A stretch of 64,000 nt of DNA from Phytophthora colocasiae (lineage: Eukaryota > Oomycota > Peronosporomycetes > Peronosporales > Peronosporaceae). Under the pieces are notes generated by a model. That model was not told the origin of the DNA and searched no databases. It worked only from the letters and a program-made list of their open reading frames with translations. The stretch is from positions 372,001 through 436,000 of the forward strand of contig JAGKQI010000104.1 of the NCBI GenBank assembly GCA_018806915.1, written 5' to 3'. Shown piece after piece: positions 53,348 to 64,000 of this stretch; within the stretch, counting starts at the first letter, position 1, and each line of letters opens with the position of its first letter. The translations under genes and the position numbers were made by a program.

Positions 53348-56136
53348 ATGGTGGTCATACAGGGGCTTCTTGCGAAGAAACGAGAATTGAGAAAACAACG
53401 GAAAACGATGAGAACAGCGACAATGGTATCGGCAACTAAGACTGCACGAACAACACGCAGTAAGAAGACCAAGCCAGCAGATATCGAGACGAAGAACGAA
53501 GATAATGATGATGATGAACGAACGGAATCGTCGGTGCGTATTGAGACGCAACCAGCCGTTGACGAAACCACTACGGCGTCTCGGGGAAGAGCAGTTGAAT
53601 CCACCAGCGACGCTGTCACGGAACCTTACGACGATAATTCAGACGAGATACCCGAGCCGACCGAAGATGAACTGAAGGCCTTGGAAAGTACGGTGAAGCG
53701 ACTTGGTGTTGCAGTAGCAAAAACAGATACGGGACGAGGAGCGGCCGCCTCAAACCGGATGAAACAACTGGCAGTGAGCCTACAGCAACTGACAACGCAA
53801 CTGGCGGATCCCTTGGTGGAAGCTGAGAACAATGCTGATATAGGAAATGAGGGAACCGGGATACCCACGGAAGGCTACAACGGTCAACCCATAATTGAAA
53901 CAGCTACGGACCGCGTCCATGAACAAACCAACGAGGCGGAACCAGCACCAAGAATGGAGGAACGAGCATTACCACCAGTCCGATACGAAGAAGATGAAGA
54001 CCGGTACTCTGACGAAAACGACGAACGAAACTCACGTCGCCAATGGTCTTATGGAGCTGGCAATCGGCGAAAAGTACCGCAGTTCAGACAGCCTCGGCAA
54101 AACTTAGAAACACGAGGAGAGGAACAACGAACGCGCCGCAATACTCGTAAACAACGAGATCCTCGGCAAAACTTGATACCACGAGGAAGGCAACGAACGG
54201 ATCAAGTACGCCACAGTACTCAGGAAAGGCGAGAGAATGGTGAAGCTGATGACCAGCGGAAAGCACCACATTCTCGTCAATACTTGGAATCACGAGGAAG
54301 AAGGCTACGAACGGATCATGTACACCGCGGAACTCAGAAACGCCGATTGAATGATGATGATGACGAAGACGATGATGATGATGATAACGATGATGATGAT
54401 GATGACGATAATGTGGATGATGACGATGCGGAGTATGATGATGAGGATGACGATGAGGATGTACGAAGACCGCGACAGCGAAAACGGGGTAATGAACGCT
54501 ATCAGGAACGTGGGCGGCGCCATCGCAATGAAGAGCACCGAGAAGAACGACGAGAACGGCGTCAACGGGAGCGACGACCAAGATATCCACGAGCAATACC
54601 AGACGATAACTCTTCCCACGGAGATGGAAGCTCCAGCACTGAAAGTTCTGATGACGATCGACGTCGGCGACGCGGTTACCATGATGACAGCGGCGAAAGT
54701 AGCTGTTCCGGTAGTGGATCGAGCTCTAGCGAAACGAATGAGTCCGAAGAAGCCGCGCAGGCAGCCCGACGTCGTATCCGACGGTCACCACGACGCGAGA
54801 GACGGCACGGACAACGAGAGCGACGTGAACGCCATGAGAGACGAGAGCGACGCGAACGAAGAGAACCGCATCGACGTCAACGACCGCGGAACATTAAAGA
54901 TCTGGAACTACCAAGCTTCACGCCGACACCGAGAGCTTCTGTATCAACTTGGATTGATCGAATTGACTTGGCACTGAAAGGGGCGAAGGAATCAGGACGA
55001 GGTGAATGGTCGGATCGCTCGCTGTACTTTATTCTTGGCAACAAATTAATGGAGAGTGCTGCACGATGGTGGGTGAACATGGATCGAAGACTTCACCATC
55101 GGGATCGTACTTGGACGAAGTTGAAAGTTGCTTTACTGAGACGATATGGACCCCGGATTGACAAGTCTGCTGCCGAAGCTCGGGTAAATGCGCGGTATAG
55201 ATTTCACAAGGAACCGTATGCTGATTTTGCGGCTGGATTACGCGAAGCTGCGGACAGGAACGAAGTTAGTGAACGGGTGTTTTTGGCTCAGTTTTAACGA
55301 TGTTTGGAACGTACATACGACAATTGGTGAAGCAGCCGCCTGTGCCGACGACGTTAGAAGAAGCGGTTGAGAAAGCCACAGAAATCGACGACCCGATGGA
55401 TTATGTGGATGGAACGCAGCAGATGAATCGGGACGCGCAAATTCAGCCACCATCCGGAGACGGGAGCAGAATGGTTGTCATTCCTGGAGTCGGAACGTTG
55501 GCTATACCAGCAGAAGGAGCGGAGAATGCAGCAGAAGGAAGCACGACACCAACTGGACGACAAGGTGCTTTAGCGGTATGTACGAACCAACAGGGAGTGT
55601 ACAATTGGCCGGCTGGAGTGTACGAGTTACCACAGGGGCAGAAGTGGAATGGCCGATTCTGGGCTGTACCTGGGAACGCTGGCAAGAAACGATCAGAAAA
55701 GAAGCAGTCGAAGACGAAGTCCAAGACGGACGCCAAACCTCATAAGACGAAGAAGGTGTCAAAACGAGTGGCGACTGACTCCAGCAGCGAAGACGAGATG
55801 AAAGAGAGTCGAACGAAACGGGCTAAGACGGCCGCTACACCGACAACTGCAGCTACGAAGATGGTGACGTCCGATGATCGATCCCGCGACTCGATGAGAT
55901 TTGGCGAATTGCGAAGAGAACGCGGAGATACGCCGAATAGGCCGTGTTTCCACTGCGGGCAAAACACTCACTGGTCAGCACAGTGTCCGAATGAACCGAA
56001 GTGTTATGCATGCTATCAACGAGGGCATTTCGCGAGAGACTGTCCCAATCCTGATGCCAAGAAACGGAATGACGCGTACTTGAAACAGCGAGCTGAAGAG
56101 ACTAAGAAGCCGGCGGAAAACGATACCCGGGCGTAG
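53348..56136 (+). pseudogene. Gypsy 2 gag
   Basis: First frame 53348-55297 has a disordered charged N-terminal half with a long Asp run (coded by GAT repeats near 54349-54460), Arg/Glu-rich stretches, and a gag domain (WIDRIDLALKGAKESGRGEW, AARWWVNMDRRLHHRDRTW, LRRYGPRID). It stops at TAA 55295-55297, and the next frame opens at an ATG three bases later (55300-56136), finishing gag with RQLVKQPPVPTTLEEAVEKA and two zinc knuckles, CFHCGQNTHWSAQC and CYACYQRGHFARDC. Gag packages element RNA. Confidence 0.85.
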
Positions 56137-57932
56137 TGACGGAGATACAGCGTCCGGATCAACCAGCGACTCTCCGACAGAATAACGACGAGAAGAACGG
56201 TAAATCCACGAGAGTTGAGCTGCCGACGGTAGTGACAAAGGATGACGAAGTGCTACAAGCGATGGAGAAGATGAAAGATGGAAGAACGGAACGGGATGAA
56301 GAACGAGCGGCGATATATGTAGCTACGGTGCGACCAGCGATGGCTTCCACGAGGTATCGATGTATCCGATTGGAAGGGACTTTGATGGTGTCGGCCCCGG
56401 AACTGACGACGACAACGGAAGAAGACGCCAGGCAACCTGTGAACGTCGAAGAAGTGGTTAGTGTCGACGCGAATGATGCAACGATGACCAGTCGAACGAG
56501 CACTGGAACAACGACGAACGTAACCAGTGGTGAATCATCACGAACAACGAACACTTCGGATGGGGTCTCGATTGATGCTGTATACGGATCCGCAAGTGGA
56601 GAAGGCGCGAATGTCGACGTGGAACCACCACCGGAACCCGAATTGCTGGAATCTGGAGAAGGCGAACGGTCGCACGATGACGGTGAACATACTTGCAATG
56701 ACGAAGTTGATGAAGCTGGGGAAGGCGCGACTACCTCCGAGCCGGACGGTGAGGAACGAGCAGCAAAACGACGACGAGTGACCACCGAACGGAGATTGCA
56801 GCGACGAATAGCGCGGAAAGCGGCTCGGTAACGTAGAAAGGAGAAACTCGACGAACAACAAGCCGTGAAGGACCGTCAAGACATAAAACGAGAACGAATG
56901 TTGCAAGAACGTCGGAGGCAAGCCGACGTGGCCCTAAAGAAACTGGCAGTTCGACGAAAACTACGAAGTGAGACGCCACTGACGGCGGAACGGACGGATC
57001 GCGAGAAACCTGCCTCTGTGAAGTTAGTGAAACAATTAAAGGAACGTACCTCGACATCTACCGTGATCGATGATGTTGAAGAAGTCGTGAACTCTGCTGA
57101 TGGACTACCGACAGCGAAAATGCGGGTGAACCGAATGTGGAAGGATATCAAACTGGATAGCTGTGCACGTTTCACTATAGCAGGCACTGAATGGATGAAG
57201 TACGGTGACCGACTTGATACTGAAGCACCTGTGGACTACGTTGAAGGAATTGGTGGTTTTCTACTCGATGTTGTGGGAGTATGGAGATTTCAATTCAGGA
57301 CGGTGTTCGGAGAAACCATTTATGCAGATGCATGCATTGTTGATGGTTGCGATGATGAGTTCCTGTTGGGCGTTGACTTTATGAAGAAACATGGTGCCAG
57401 AATCGACTTTAAGCGCAACGAGTTGATGTACAAATTGAAGGAACGTCGTATCATTGTGCCATTTCGAACTGATGAAGTGTCCGACGATGGTATAAGTGCA
57501 CGAGTGGCAGCAGTACGAATGACGAAGCGAACGCAGTTGACGGGACGAGCTGTGACGCCGGTGGAGGTATCAGTTGCTGCTCCTGACGGTGAAATCGGAA
57601 TGTTTGTACCGACGAGATGTGCTGGCACGGTGATGTTGGCCTCTACAGTGACTAGAGCGCAGAATGGGAAAGCAATAGTACCAATGATCAATTCGGCTCC
57701 TGGACGAACGAAGTTGCCATCAAAGAAGGAGCTAGGAGTCTGGATACCGATTGACAGCGATATGGAAGTTCTGGAAATCAATGGCGAGCTTGAGCGGAAC
57801 CGAGTGAAGAATTGGCTGGATGAAATCAGCAGCCAAGAACCACTGGAAAACGAAGATGACGTGAAGATCGGCGTTGAAGATGAGGACAGTCGAGAACTGA
57901 TACTGAGTTGCTGCGGACGTACCGAAACCTGA
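56136..57932 (+). pseudogene. Gypsy 2 spacer and protease
   Basis: One frame interrupted by TAA at 56829-56831. The first part is Thr/Glu-rich and not recognised; the second resembles the aspartic protease of Gypsy pol with DYVEGIGGFLLDVVGVWRF and CDDEFLLGVDFM. The catalytic motif reads LDSCARFTIAG, with Cys where DSG is expected. Confidence 0.75.
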
Positions 57933-59743
57933 TTGAGACGAAGGGTGATTGTCCGCCAGCAACTGCACTGCCAGTGGAACACCATATTGACACCGGAGAT
58001 GCTGCGCCAATAATGCTGAAGAGACGACGTCAAGCGCAGAGTGATGATGCAGTCATTGAAGAGAACGTAAAGAAGATGCTGGCGGCTGGTGTAATCGAAG
58101 AAGGCAATGGAGCTTGGGGATTCCCTGTTGTATTAGTGCGTAAGAAGGATGGAGAAGTCAGGTTCTGTGTGGATTACCGCGCACTGAACAGAATCACACG
58201 GAAAGATGTCTACCCCTTACCACGCATTGATGAAACCCTGGAAGCTTTGGGTGGTGCCCTATTGTTTTCGACACTCGACTTGAAAGCTGGATACTGGCAG
58301 ATATTGATGGCGTTGCGTGACAAAGTGAAGACGGCGTTTATGACAAAGCAAGGGCTGTACCAATTTGTACGGATGCCATTTGGTCTCATGAATGCGCCAT
58401 CTACATTTCAACGGATGATGAACGGAGTGCTGAGAGGATTGACCTGGTTGACTTGTCTAGTGTATCTGGATGACATTGTTATATACACTAGAGGAGGCAT
58501 TGAACGACATGTGATCGAGCTGGTGTGTGTACTAGAACGACTCTCACAAGCAGGATTGACGTTAAAGTTGAAGAAATGTGTGTTCGCTACCGAGTCGATG
58601 GAGTACTTGGGACACGAATTGTCGAAGGAAGGCGTTCGGCCGCTAGATCGATTAGTGACTGCTGTACGAGATTTCCCTACACCGAATGATGCTGTGGAGG
58701 TTAAACGATTTGTGCATCTCGCTGGGTACTATCGGAAATTTGTGCCTGGATTCGGAACGCTGATGGAACCTCTCACGAAATTATTAAGGAAGAAAGTGAA
58801 GTGGAAGTGGGGAGAGTCACAAGAAGCAGCGTTCATGGCATTGAAGAAAATCTTAACGACGAAGCCGGTGTTACGTTATCCAGATTTCCGCCTACCATTT
58901 CGATTGAGTACTGATGCGTCGACGATTGGACTTGGGGCTAGTTTGATGCAAGATGGAGGTGACGGATGGCAACCTGTAGCGTATGCCAGCAAAGTGAATA
59001 ATGATGCGGAAACGAAATACGGTATCACCGAGTTAGAATGCTTAGCAGTAGTGTGGGCGATCAAATTATTTAGACCGTACCTGTATGGACGACGATTTGT
59101 TGTGGTGACGGATCATGCTGCTCTGAAATGGTTGATGACTAGCTCAAATCTGACGGGAAAACTACATCGCTGGGCTTTGATTCTGCAGGAGTATGATTTT
59201 GTTGTGGAGTATCGACCGGGAAGTACCAACGTGGTAGCAGATGCGTTGTCCCGATCTCCGGTAGTGACTAAGGTGTTGGCTGCTGTCGGGCGACGACGAC
59301 GGAGACGTCGACGGATGGGTGCGAAAGGAGCTACGATTGCTGATGCGGTGGGCGAGGGTGATGCTATCGACGATAACGCGATGCCGATGGATGAGCCGGA
59401 GAAGCAAGGCCGTGCCGAACAGCGAGACGTGAGGGATGGACGAAATGCAGTTGATGACGGACGTAAACTCGCGGCCATGACGAAATCCACGGGCCGAGAC
59501 GCTTCGGAACGAACGAGTGCTGAAGAGCAGGCTCGAAGTGTGAAAACGGGTAAGCGAAACCGGGAAAAGCACAAGAAGTCGTTGCTGAAGGACATGAGTG
59601 ATAACCGGCCATTATCGAGAAGCGAAGCCTTACGACGTACACCTGGCGAGACTAAGGAGGTGAACAAAATGTTCTCAGACGCGGTCATGACAGAAGAAAC
59701 GACGTCAACATCGATGGTGAATGAACAACCGATCGAATCATAA
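57908..59743 (+). pseudogene. Gypsy 2 reverse transcriptase and RNase H
   Basis: Continues the polyprotein one frame back. RT motifs are intact: VRFCVDYRALNRIT, FSTLDLKAGYWQI, QFVRMPFGLMNAPSTFQRMM and the catalytic VYLDDIVIY. RNase H motifs follow: FRLSTDASTIGLGASL, YGITELECLAVVWAI, VVTDHAALKWL and the tether VEYRPGSTNVVADALSR. A basic then acidic spacer of about 150 residues leads to a TAA at 59741 in an otherwise open frame. Confidence 0.85.
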
Positions 59744-61276
59744 ACGACCAGAACACGAACGGCGTCAACCGACAGAGACACGACACAGAATGAACGACCA
59801 AATGCTGTTGACAAGGCGGGTGAACGACGAATCCCTGGCGATAACCGAACGCCGACATCACTAATGACGAACGGTAACATGATACGAGGACCCGAGTCAA
59901 TTCAAACGACGAACCAGACGAATTTGCCAAACAAACGGTATGAAGCTGATGAACGAGCACGTGCGGAACGACAACGAATTAGATTGCAAGGTGACACATT
60001 GCAGTTGACCGACGCCGAGATCTGTGACGAACAAATGAAGAGCAAATTGGTTCAGAAGCTGATAAAAGAAGGTGAATACCGTAATATGCGAGTAACTACG
60101 AGCTATGGCATGGCAGTGATCGAAACAGCGGACGGTATCCGAGTTATTTTACCGGCGGTGTTACGACCAATAGCGTTTAAAGAATGTCATGATTCCATCT
60201 GGGCTTGACACTTACGGACGACGCACACGCAAGCACGAGTATCTCAGGTGTATTGGTGGCCGAATCTAGCCAAGGACGTGAAGTGCTGGGTGCGTGGATG
60301 TCAAGAGTGTGGCAGTAGAAAAGCGAAGCCGAAGGAGATTATTCCACCACTACGAAGTTTGCGTGGAGGAGACGTTGGAGACCGATGGGCATTGGACGTG
60401 GCAGGACCTTTGCCTGTTGGAGAAAATGGACAGAGATATGTCATAGCGGCGCTGGAATATGTAACGAGATACGCTGTTGCTACGACGGTGGAGAGTCATC
60501 AAGCAGATAAGGTGGCGGCCTTCTTGATGAAAGAGATCGTGCTGAAGTTTGGACCTTTTCGTGAACTGTTAACGGACGGTGCCCCTGAATTGACAGGCAA
60601 AGTTATTGACGAATTGGTGAGACTGCTGCAGGCTCAACAGGCGAATCCAGTACCGTATAGACCTCCGATGATTGGACTTGTTGACAGGTTTCACAGAACG
60701 TGGAAGGACTGTGTAGCTACGTATATGAGTGACGAACGGCAGTGTGACTGGGATAAGTGGGTGGACTTCGCAGTGTACTCTTATAACTCGGGAAAGCACT
60801 CTACCGTTGCGTTATCGCCAAATGAACTGATGATGGGAAGAAAATTGCGAACGCCGAACGAGTTATTACGAAAGACACATGTGACCGAAGCTGGTGACTT
60901 GACGGAGCATCACCAAAAGCTGTTGGCAACGTTGAAGAAGAGTCATGAATGTGCTGAAGCGGCTAGGGAACGAGAACAATCTAGACAAGCGAAATACTAC
61001 GACCGGAAGACACGGACGAAACGAGAATTCAAACCTGGTGATAAGGTATGGGTGTTTCGACCGCCCAGAGGGCCAAAAGCCTCTAAATTTGTACATTCGT
61101 GGGTTGGACCGGCGAGGGTGATTGAACCGGCTGGTTACGATAATCTGTTGTTACGACGAGAGGATCAGGACGAGGGCGGAGAGCTGTTAATAGCTCATGT
61201 TTCGTTTCTAGTGCGATATCACCACCCTGGACAGGTGCTACAGAATGTTGGCAAAACGATATCATTGACGAATTGA
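59744..61276 (+). pseudogene. Gypsy 2 integrase
   Basis: Same frame as the RT. A TGA at 60206-60208 falls between CHDSIWA and VYWWPNLAKDVKCWV, inside the zinc-binding region. The core reads RWALDVAGPLPVGENGQRY, LLTDGAPELTG and GLVDRFHRTWKD; the third catalytic position is Asp where Glu is usual. The C-terminal part (KVWVFRPPRGPKASKFVHSW) is present. Integrase inserts the cDNA. Confidence 0.82.
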
Positions 61277-61650
61277 CGGATGAAGGAACGCTTGAAGGGG
61301 AACCGAGTACAACGACGACCGGAACGACTGATCGAGCAACGACGGCGCAAGTTAACGAAGTCACGGCGGGACGATTACCAAAACGAAAAGAACGAACAGC
61401 TCCAGGTGCGAACGAACCGGACGAGCAACGTGGAATGCTGGTGGAACTTCGAAGGCGACGACGAAGGAATGCAGGCGGACAATATGTCCTTGAGGTGGAG
61501 TTGCAACCGTTGCGAGGGGATGACGACCGCCGAGAAAGTCAGCGATCTGGGCGCGATGACGGAACGTTTTGGGTCTCCATGCGGGACTACGAGCAGTTCT
61601 ATCAAGCCGCCAGAGTCGTGGAAGACTCTGGAGAAGGAGAAGGCGTGTAA
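61273..61650 (+). pseudogene. Gypsy 2 pol C-terminus
   Basis: A frame one base back from integrase with LVELRRRRRRNAGGQYVLEVE and WVSMRDYEQFYQAARVVED, the usual tail of this pol family. Its TAA stop lies across the start of the 3' LTR, so the element's own LTR supplies the stop. Confidence 0.65.
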
Positions 61651-62466
61651 CAGGATTGAGACGTATCTTGAAAAGACACCAGGAGTTGATGTCGTATGGG
61701 TGAATGCAGCTGCTGGACATGATCTGAGAACGCTAAATGTTGCAGTAGGCGCTAATGGACGAACGCTGGGCTGGAAGGAAACGACTTCAGCTAAAATCGA
61801 CGACGTTGATTGGCGGATGACACTTAAAACGCTGATGAATGCTGGAAGCACCGAAGATCTTGGGTACGACGAAGTGGATCGCAGTCACCCTCAGGGAGGA
61901 GCGAGCCAATGTATGGACGAGAGCGACGGCAACGGAGTTCTCACTTTGAAATCGGCAGCGACGGTGGCAGGTACTTCGAAATCTGCAGCGACATTGACAA
62001 GCGACTTCGAAAGTTACGGGTTGGACGGACGAGTGACTGACGACGGGCTATCGGGAACGGGTCATTAGTCGGTATACTCGACGTTTGATACGGTGACGAG
62101 AAACTTCCTTCATTGAAGAGAGCAACAGCTCAACGGACGAACGAACGGACGAGTAGTGTGACATTGGTAGCTTTGGACGAACGAGTGGAGGCTGGGACGA
62201 CTGGGTTTTGGGCGGTGTTGAACGGACGAGTGACTGGCGACGGGCTATCGGGAACGGGTCATTAGCCAGTATCCTCGACGTTTAGGACGCGATCCAAGGA
62301 CGGTCATTAGTGCCTAGGATACGACGACGTCGGCCAAGGTGAAACGAGTAGATTGACGAACGGACGGACGGACGAAGGAACGAAGTTGAACGTACGAGCG
62401 AGAGCTCTATTGTATTGAATATAAATAGGAACGAAGTTCCGGCGCAGGTGAACTGAGCCCGCACGT
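61646..62466 (+). repeat. 3' LTR of Gypsy element 2
   Basis: 821 bp, one mismatch by eye to the 5' copy. Its last base meets the first base of the next LTR. Confidence 0.92.
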
Positions 62467-63059
62467 GTGACGTTCTCAGGCCAGCCAAACGGAGGAAGCA
62501 GTCGTTGGCGGCCTTGACGAAGAGTTGAGGTCGGAGGCGGTGGCGAGTCGGAGGCGAAGTCGAGTGGGCAGCGGCGGCGCTGCAGTCGTGGTCTTGCTGG
62601 AGGAGTTGACTTGAACAGTATAATGAAAATTGAGAAGTGATTGATTGAGTTAGTTTTGTTGGTGCTAGCTAGTAGTTGCCTCGCAACCAACGATCCTGGG
62701 TGACTAGACACGCACCCAAGTATCCAGGTCCTATCCTAAAAACTATCTTTCTCAAATCCTGCTACTATCTTTCTCTGCCAATGAAATCCTGCGAAGCCTC
62801 GGCGTGGCTGAGCCAGAATTTTCCCATAGCGTCCCATAATCAAAATATCCGGATGGTAACTGGAATGTTGCCAATCCTGGGGATTTACATCCAATGAAAA
62901 GACGTATAAGAACTGTTGAAGTTGCAACTGCAACCACATATAGCCAATAGACTCGTAGACATATGAAAATGTGAAAATTCAAGATTACGCTGAGCCAGAA
63001 TAATCCGGCCAGCTGATCTCAAACTTTTGGCGTAGTGGCTGTTGAACCACTACGTCACA
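62466..63059 (-). repeat. LTR of the chromovirus
   Basis: 594 bp bounded by the exact 8-bp inverted repeats TGTGACGT and ACGTCACA, which define both ends. Its left edge touches the 3' LTR of Gypsy 2. Confidence 0.85.
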
Positions 63060-63087
63060 TGACCTCCTTTTGAGAAAGGGCCACCAC

Positions 63088-64000
63088 TTACAAGGACTTG
63101 TCTCTCTTCTTGGACTTCCAATAGAGGTCGATGAGGCCTGGTATTTGTTTCAGGTTCTCCACTGGTTCCCACGTTGCGTCCTTCTTGGTTTCCCCAAGCC
63201 ACCAAATTTTGTACTGCGTTTTCCCTTTGTACTTACGGTGGTTAACAACAGCTTCAACCAGTTGCCCTTCTGTTCCGTCGGCTAGCACAACCTTGTTCAC
63301 CTTCTGCCTGCGCTTGGAGTCTTTGCGGTACGGCTTCAGCAGTGAAGTATGGAAGACTGGGTGTAGTTTCAGACCCTTTGATAATCCCAATTCATACGAG
63401 TCGCGAGACACCATCTTTTGAACTGGAAAAGGTCCAATGAATCGAGGAGCAAACTTCTTTGATTGCGCGTACCCCTTGTGACGGATATCCAGATTCTTTC
63501 CATCTAGTAGCACCATGTCGCCAATGCTGAAGTCTTGGACAAGTCTGTTTCTGTCGTAATAATGCTTCATGCGTTCCTGTGCTTCACTCATACGGTCTTG
63601 CGCGACCTTGAGGAACATTTCCTGTCGGAGTAAGAACTCTTTTGCTGCTTTCTCCAACATCTTGAACTCCGGATCCGATGCTATATCATCGGGCATGTAT
63701 GGAATATATCCAAGATCCGCTTCAAATGGCGACATGCCAATAGTAGCATGCAATCGCCGATTATAGGCGAACTCTGCCAAATGAAGAAACTCATCCCAAT
63801 CATTCTGGGCTGGGTTGATGACTCCTCGGATATAGTCTCCGATAAAACGGTTTGTACGTTCCGTTTGTCCATCCGTCTGCGGTCTAAATGCCGATGACAG
63901 GTTATGCTGCGTTCCCATGGCAGTGATAACAGCCTGCCAAAACTTGGACGTAAATTTGGAGTCACGATCAGACACAATCGTCTTCGGAAGGCCATGATCT
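63088..64000 (-). CDS. chromovirus integrase and chromodomain (partial)
   Basis: An open frame from the right edge to the stop at 63088; at least 295 residues are intact from an internal Met at 63975. It shows the end of the integrase core (SDRDSKFTSKFWQAV; FRPQTDGQTERTNRF with the catalytic Glu), the C-terminal barrel (DMVLLDGKNLDIRHKGYAQS; KFAPRFIGPFPV) and a chromodomain (YKIWWLGETKKDATWEPVENL). Chromodomains steer insertion toward marked chromatin. No break is seen in the visible part, unlike the other two Gypsy elements. Confidence 0.88.
   Translation of the reverse strand, partial: DHGLPKTIVSDRDSKFTSKFWQAVITAMGTQHNLSSAFRPQTDGQTERTNRFIGDYIRGVINPAQNDWDEFLHLAEFAYNRRLHATIGMSPFEADLGYIPYMPDDIASDPEFKMLEKAAKEFLLRQEMFLKVAQDRMSEAQERMKHYYDRNRLVQDFSIGDMVLLDGKNLDIRHKGYAQSKKFAPRFIGPFPVQKMVSRDSYELGLSKGLKLHPVFHTSLLKPYRKDSKRRQKVNKVVLADGTEGQLVEAVVNHRKYKGKTQYKIWWLGETKKDATWEPVENLKQIPGLIDLYWKSKKRDKSL

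Larger units (their letters stand above)
52407..62466 (+). mobile_element. Ty3/Gypsy LTR retrotransposon 2 (recent LTRs, broken coding)
   Basis: A 10.06-kb element with 821-bp LTRs, gag, protease, RT-RNase H and integrase in Gypsy order. The LTRs differ at one position by eye (T at 52715, G at 61954) and keep constant spacing of 9239, so no indel. The coding part has frame changes near 55297, 56136, 57907 and 61273 and in-frame stops at 56829, 59741 and 60206. No matching target duplication is seen. Confidence 0.93.
62466..64000 (-). mobile_element. Gypsy chromovirus, 3' part, leaving the window
   Basis: On the minus strand: end of pol (63088-64000) followed by the polypurine-like AAAAGGAGGTCA and an LTR at 62466-63059. 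The element continues beyond base 64000. Confidence 0.85.

Noticed and set aside
61280..62068. 262-codon frame running from pol into the 3' LTR
   Set aside because: It overlaps the recognisable pol tail in another frame, and the LTR part is duplicated in the 5' LTR; no conserved protein is seen.
1..64000. CRISPR array, bacterial operon or prophage
   Set aside because: Introns, eukaryotic gene families and LTR elements exclude a prokaryotic origin, and no spaced direct repeats of CRISPR type occur.

Overview
The window looks like nuclear DNA of an oomycete, most likely a flagellate member of the Peronosporales such as Phytophthora. Reasons: genes are tightly packed with mostly 60-80 bp introns; a very large FKS/callose-synthase-type beta-glucan synthase is present; there is a HEAT-repeat dynein-arm assembly factor (DNAAF5), as expected of a lineage with motile zoospores; and the mobile elements (Ty3/Gypsy elements with the pol C-terminus typical of these genomes, a MULE, Crypton-like tyrosine recombinases) match those of oomycetes. 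Species cannot be fixed from sequence alone.

Positions 1-37,911 form a gene-dense, transposon-poor block. In order: DNAAF5 (minus, runs off the left edge), mitochondrial TypA/BipA GTPase (minus), a KRE6/SKN1-FKS fusion glucan synthase (plus, one 8-kb exon), a PH-RasGAP (minus), about 2 kb with no supported gene, a SERBP1/HABP4/Stm1-like protein (plus), a MORN-repeat protein (minus), an SGNH-fold hydrolase with a replaced catalytic serine (plus), an RGG/FoP-type RNA-export protein (minus), APC3/CDC27 (plus), an ankyrin-2OG dioxygenase fusion (plus), an ankyrin-TRP-like channel of 13 exons (minus), a DDX11/CHL1 Fe-S helicase (plus) and Integrator subunit 9 (minus). Spacing is extreme: two convergent pairs end 2 bp and 33 bp apart, and divergent pairs share 61, 99 and 123 bp.

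Positions 37,912-64,000 are mobile DNA. They hold a decayed Crypton with an inverted duplication at its end; a low-complexity stretch with an orphan ORF; an older Gypsy element (40,863-46,072 or slightly more) carrying a perfect 25-bp hairpin; a MULE with terminal inverted repeats (46,104-48,447); a tRNA-like Pol III module beside a C17 tract; a second tyrosine recombinase; a Gypsy element (52,407-62,466) whose 821-bp LTRs show a single mismatch by eye although its coding region is broken several times; and, abutting it, the 594-bp LTR and integrase-chromodomain end of a chromovirus on the minus strand that leaves the window.

The host genes are housekeeping or cell-biological (wall synthesis, flagellum, cell cycle, snRNA processing, genome stability, mRNA export, ion flux) and do not form a pathway. 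Exon boundaries were worked out by hand from reading frame, GT/AG sites and family similarity; all family names rest on remembered motifs, not on database searches. The most notable items are the GH16-glucan synthase fusion, the Asp-for-Ser SGNH protein, the young-LTR/dead-coding Gypsy element, the recurrent perfect short hairpins, and the two tyrosine recombinases.
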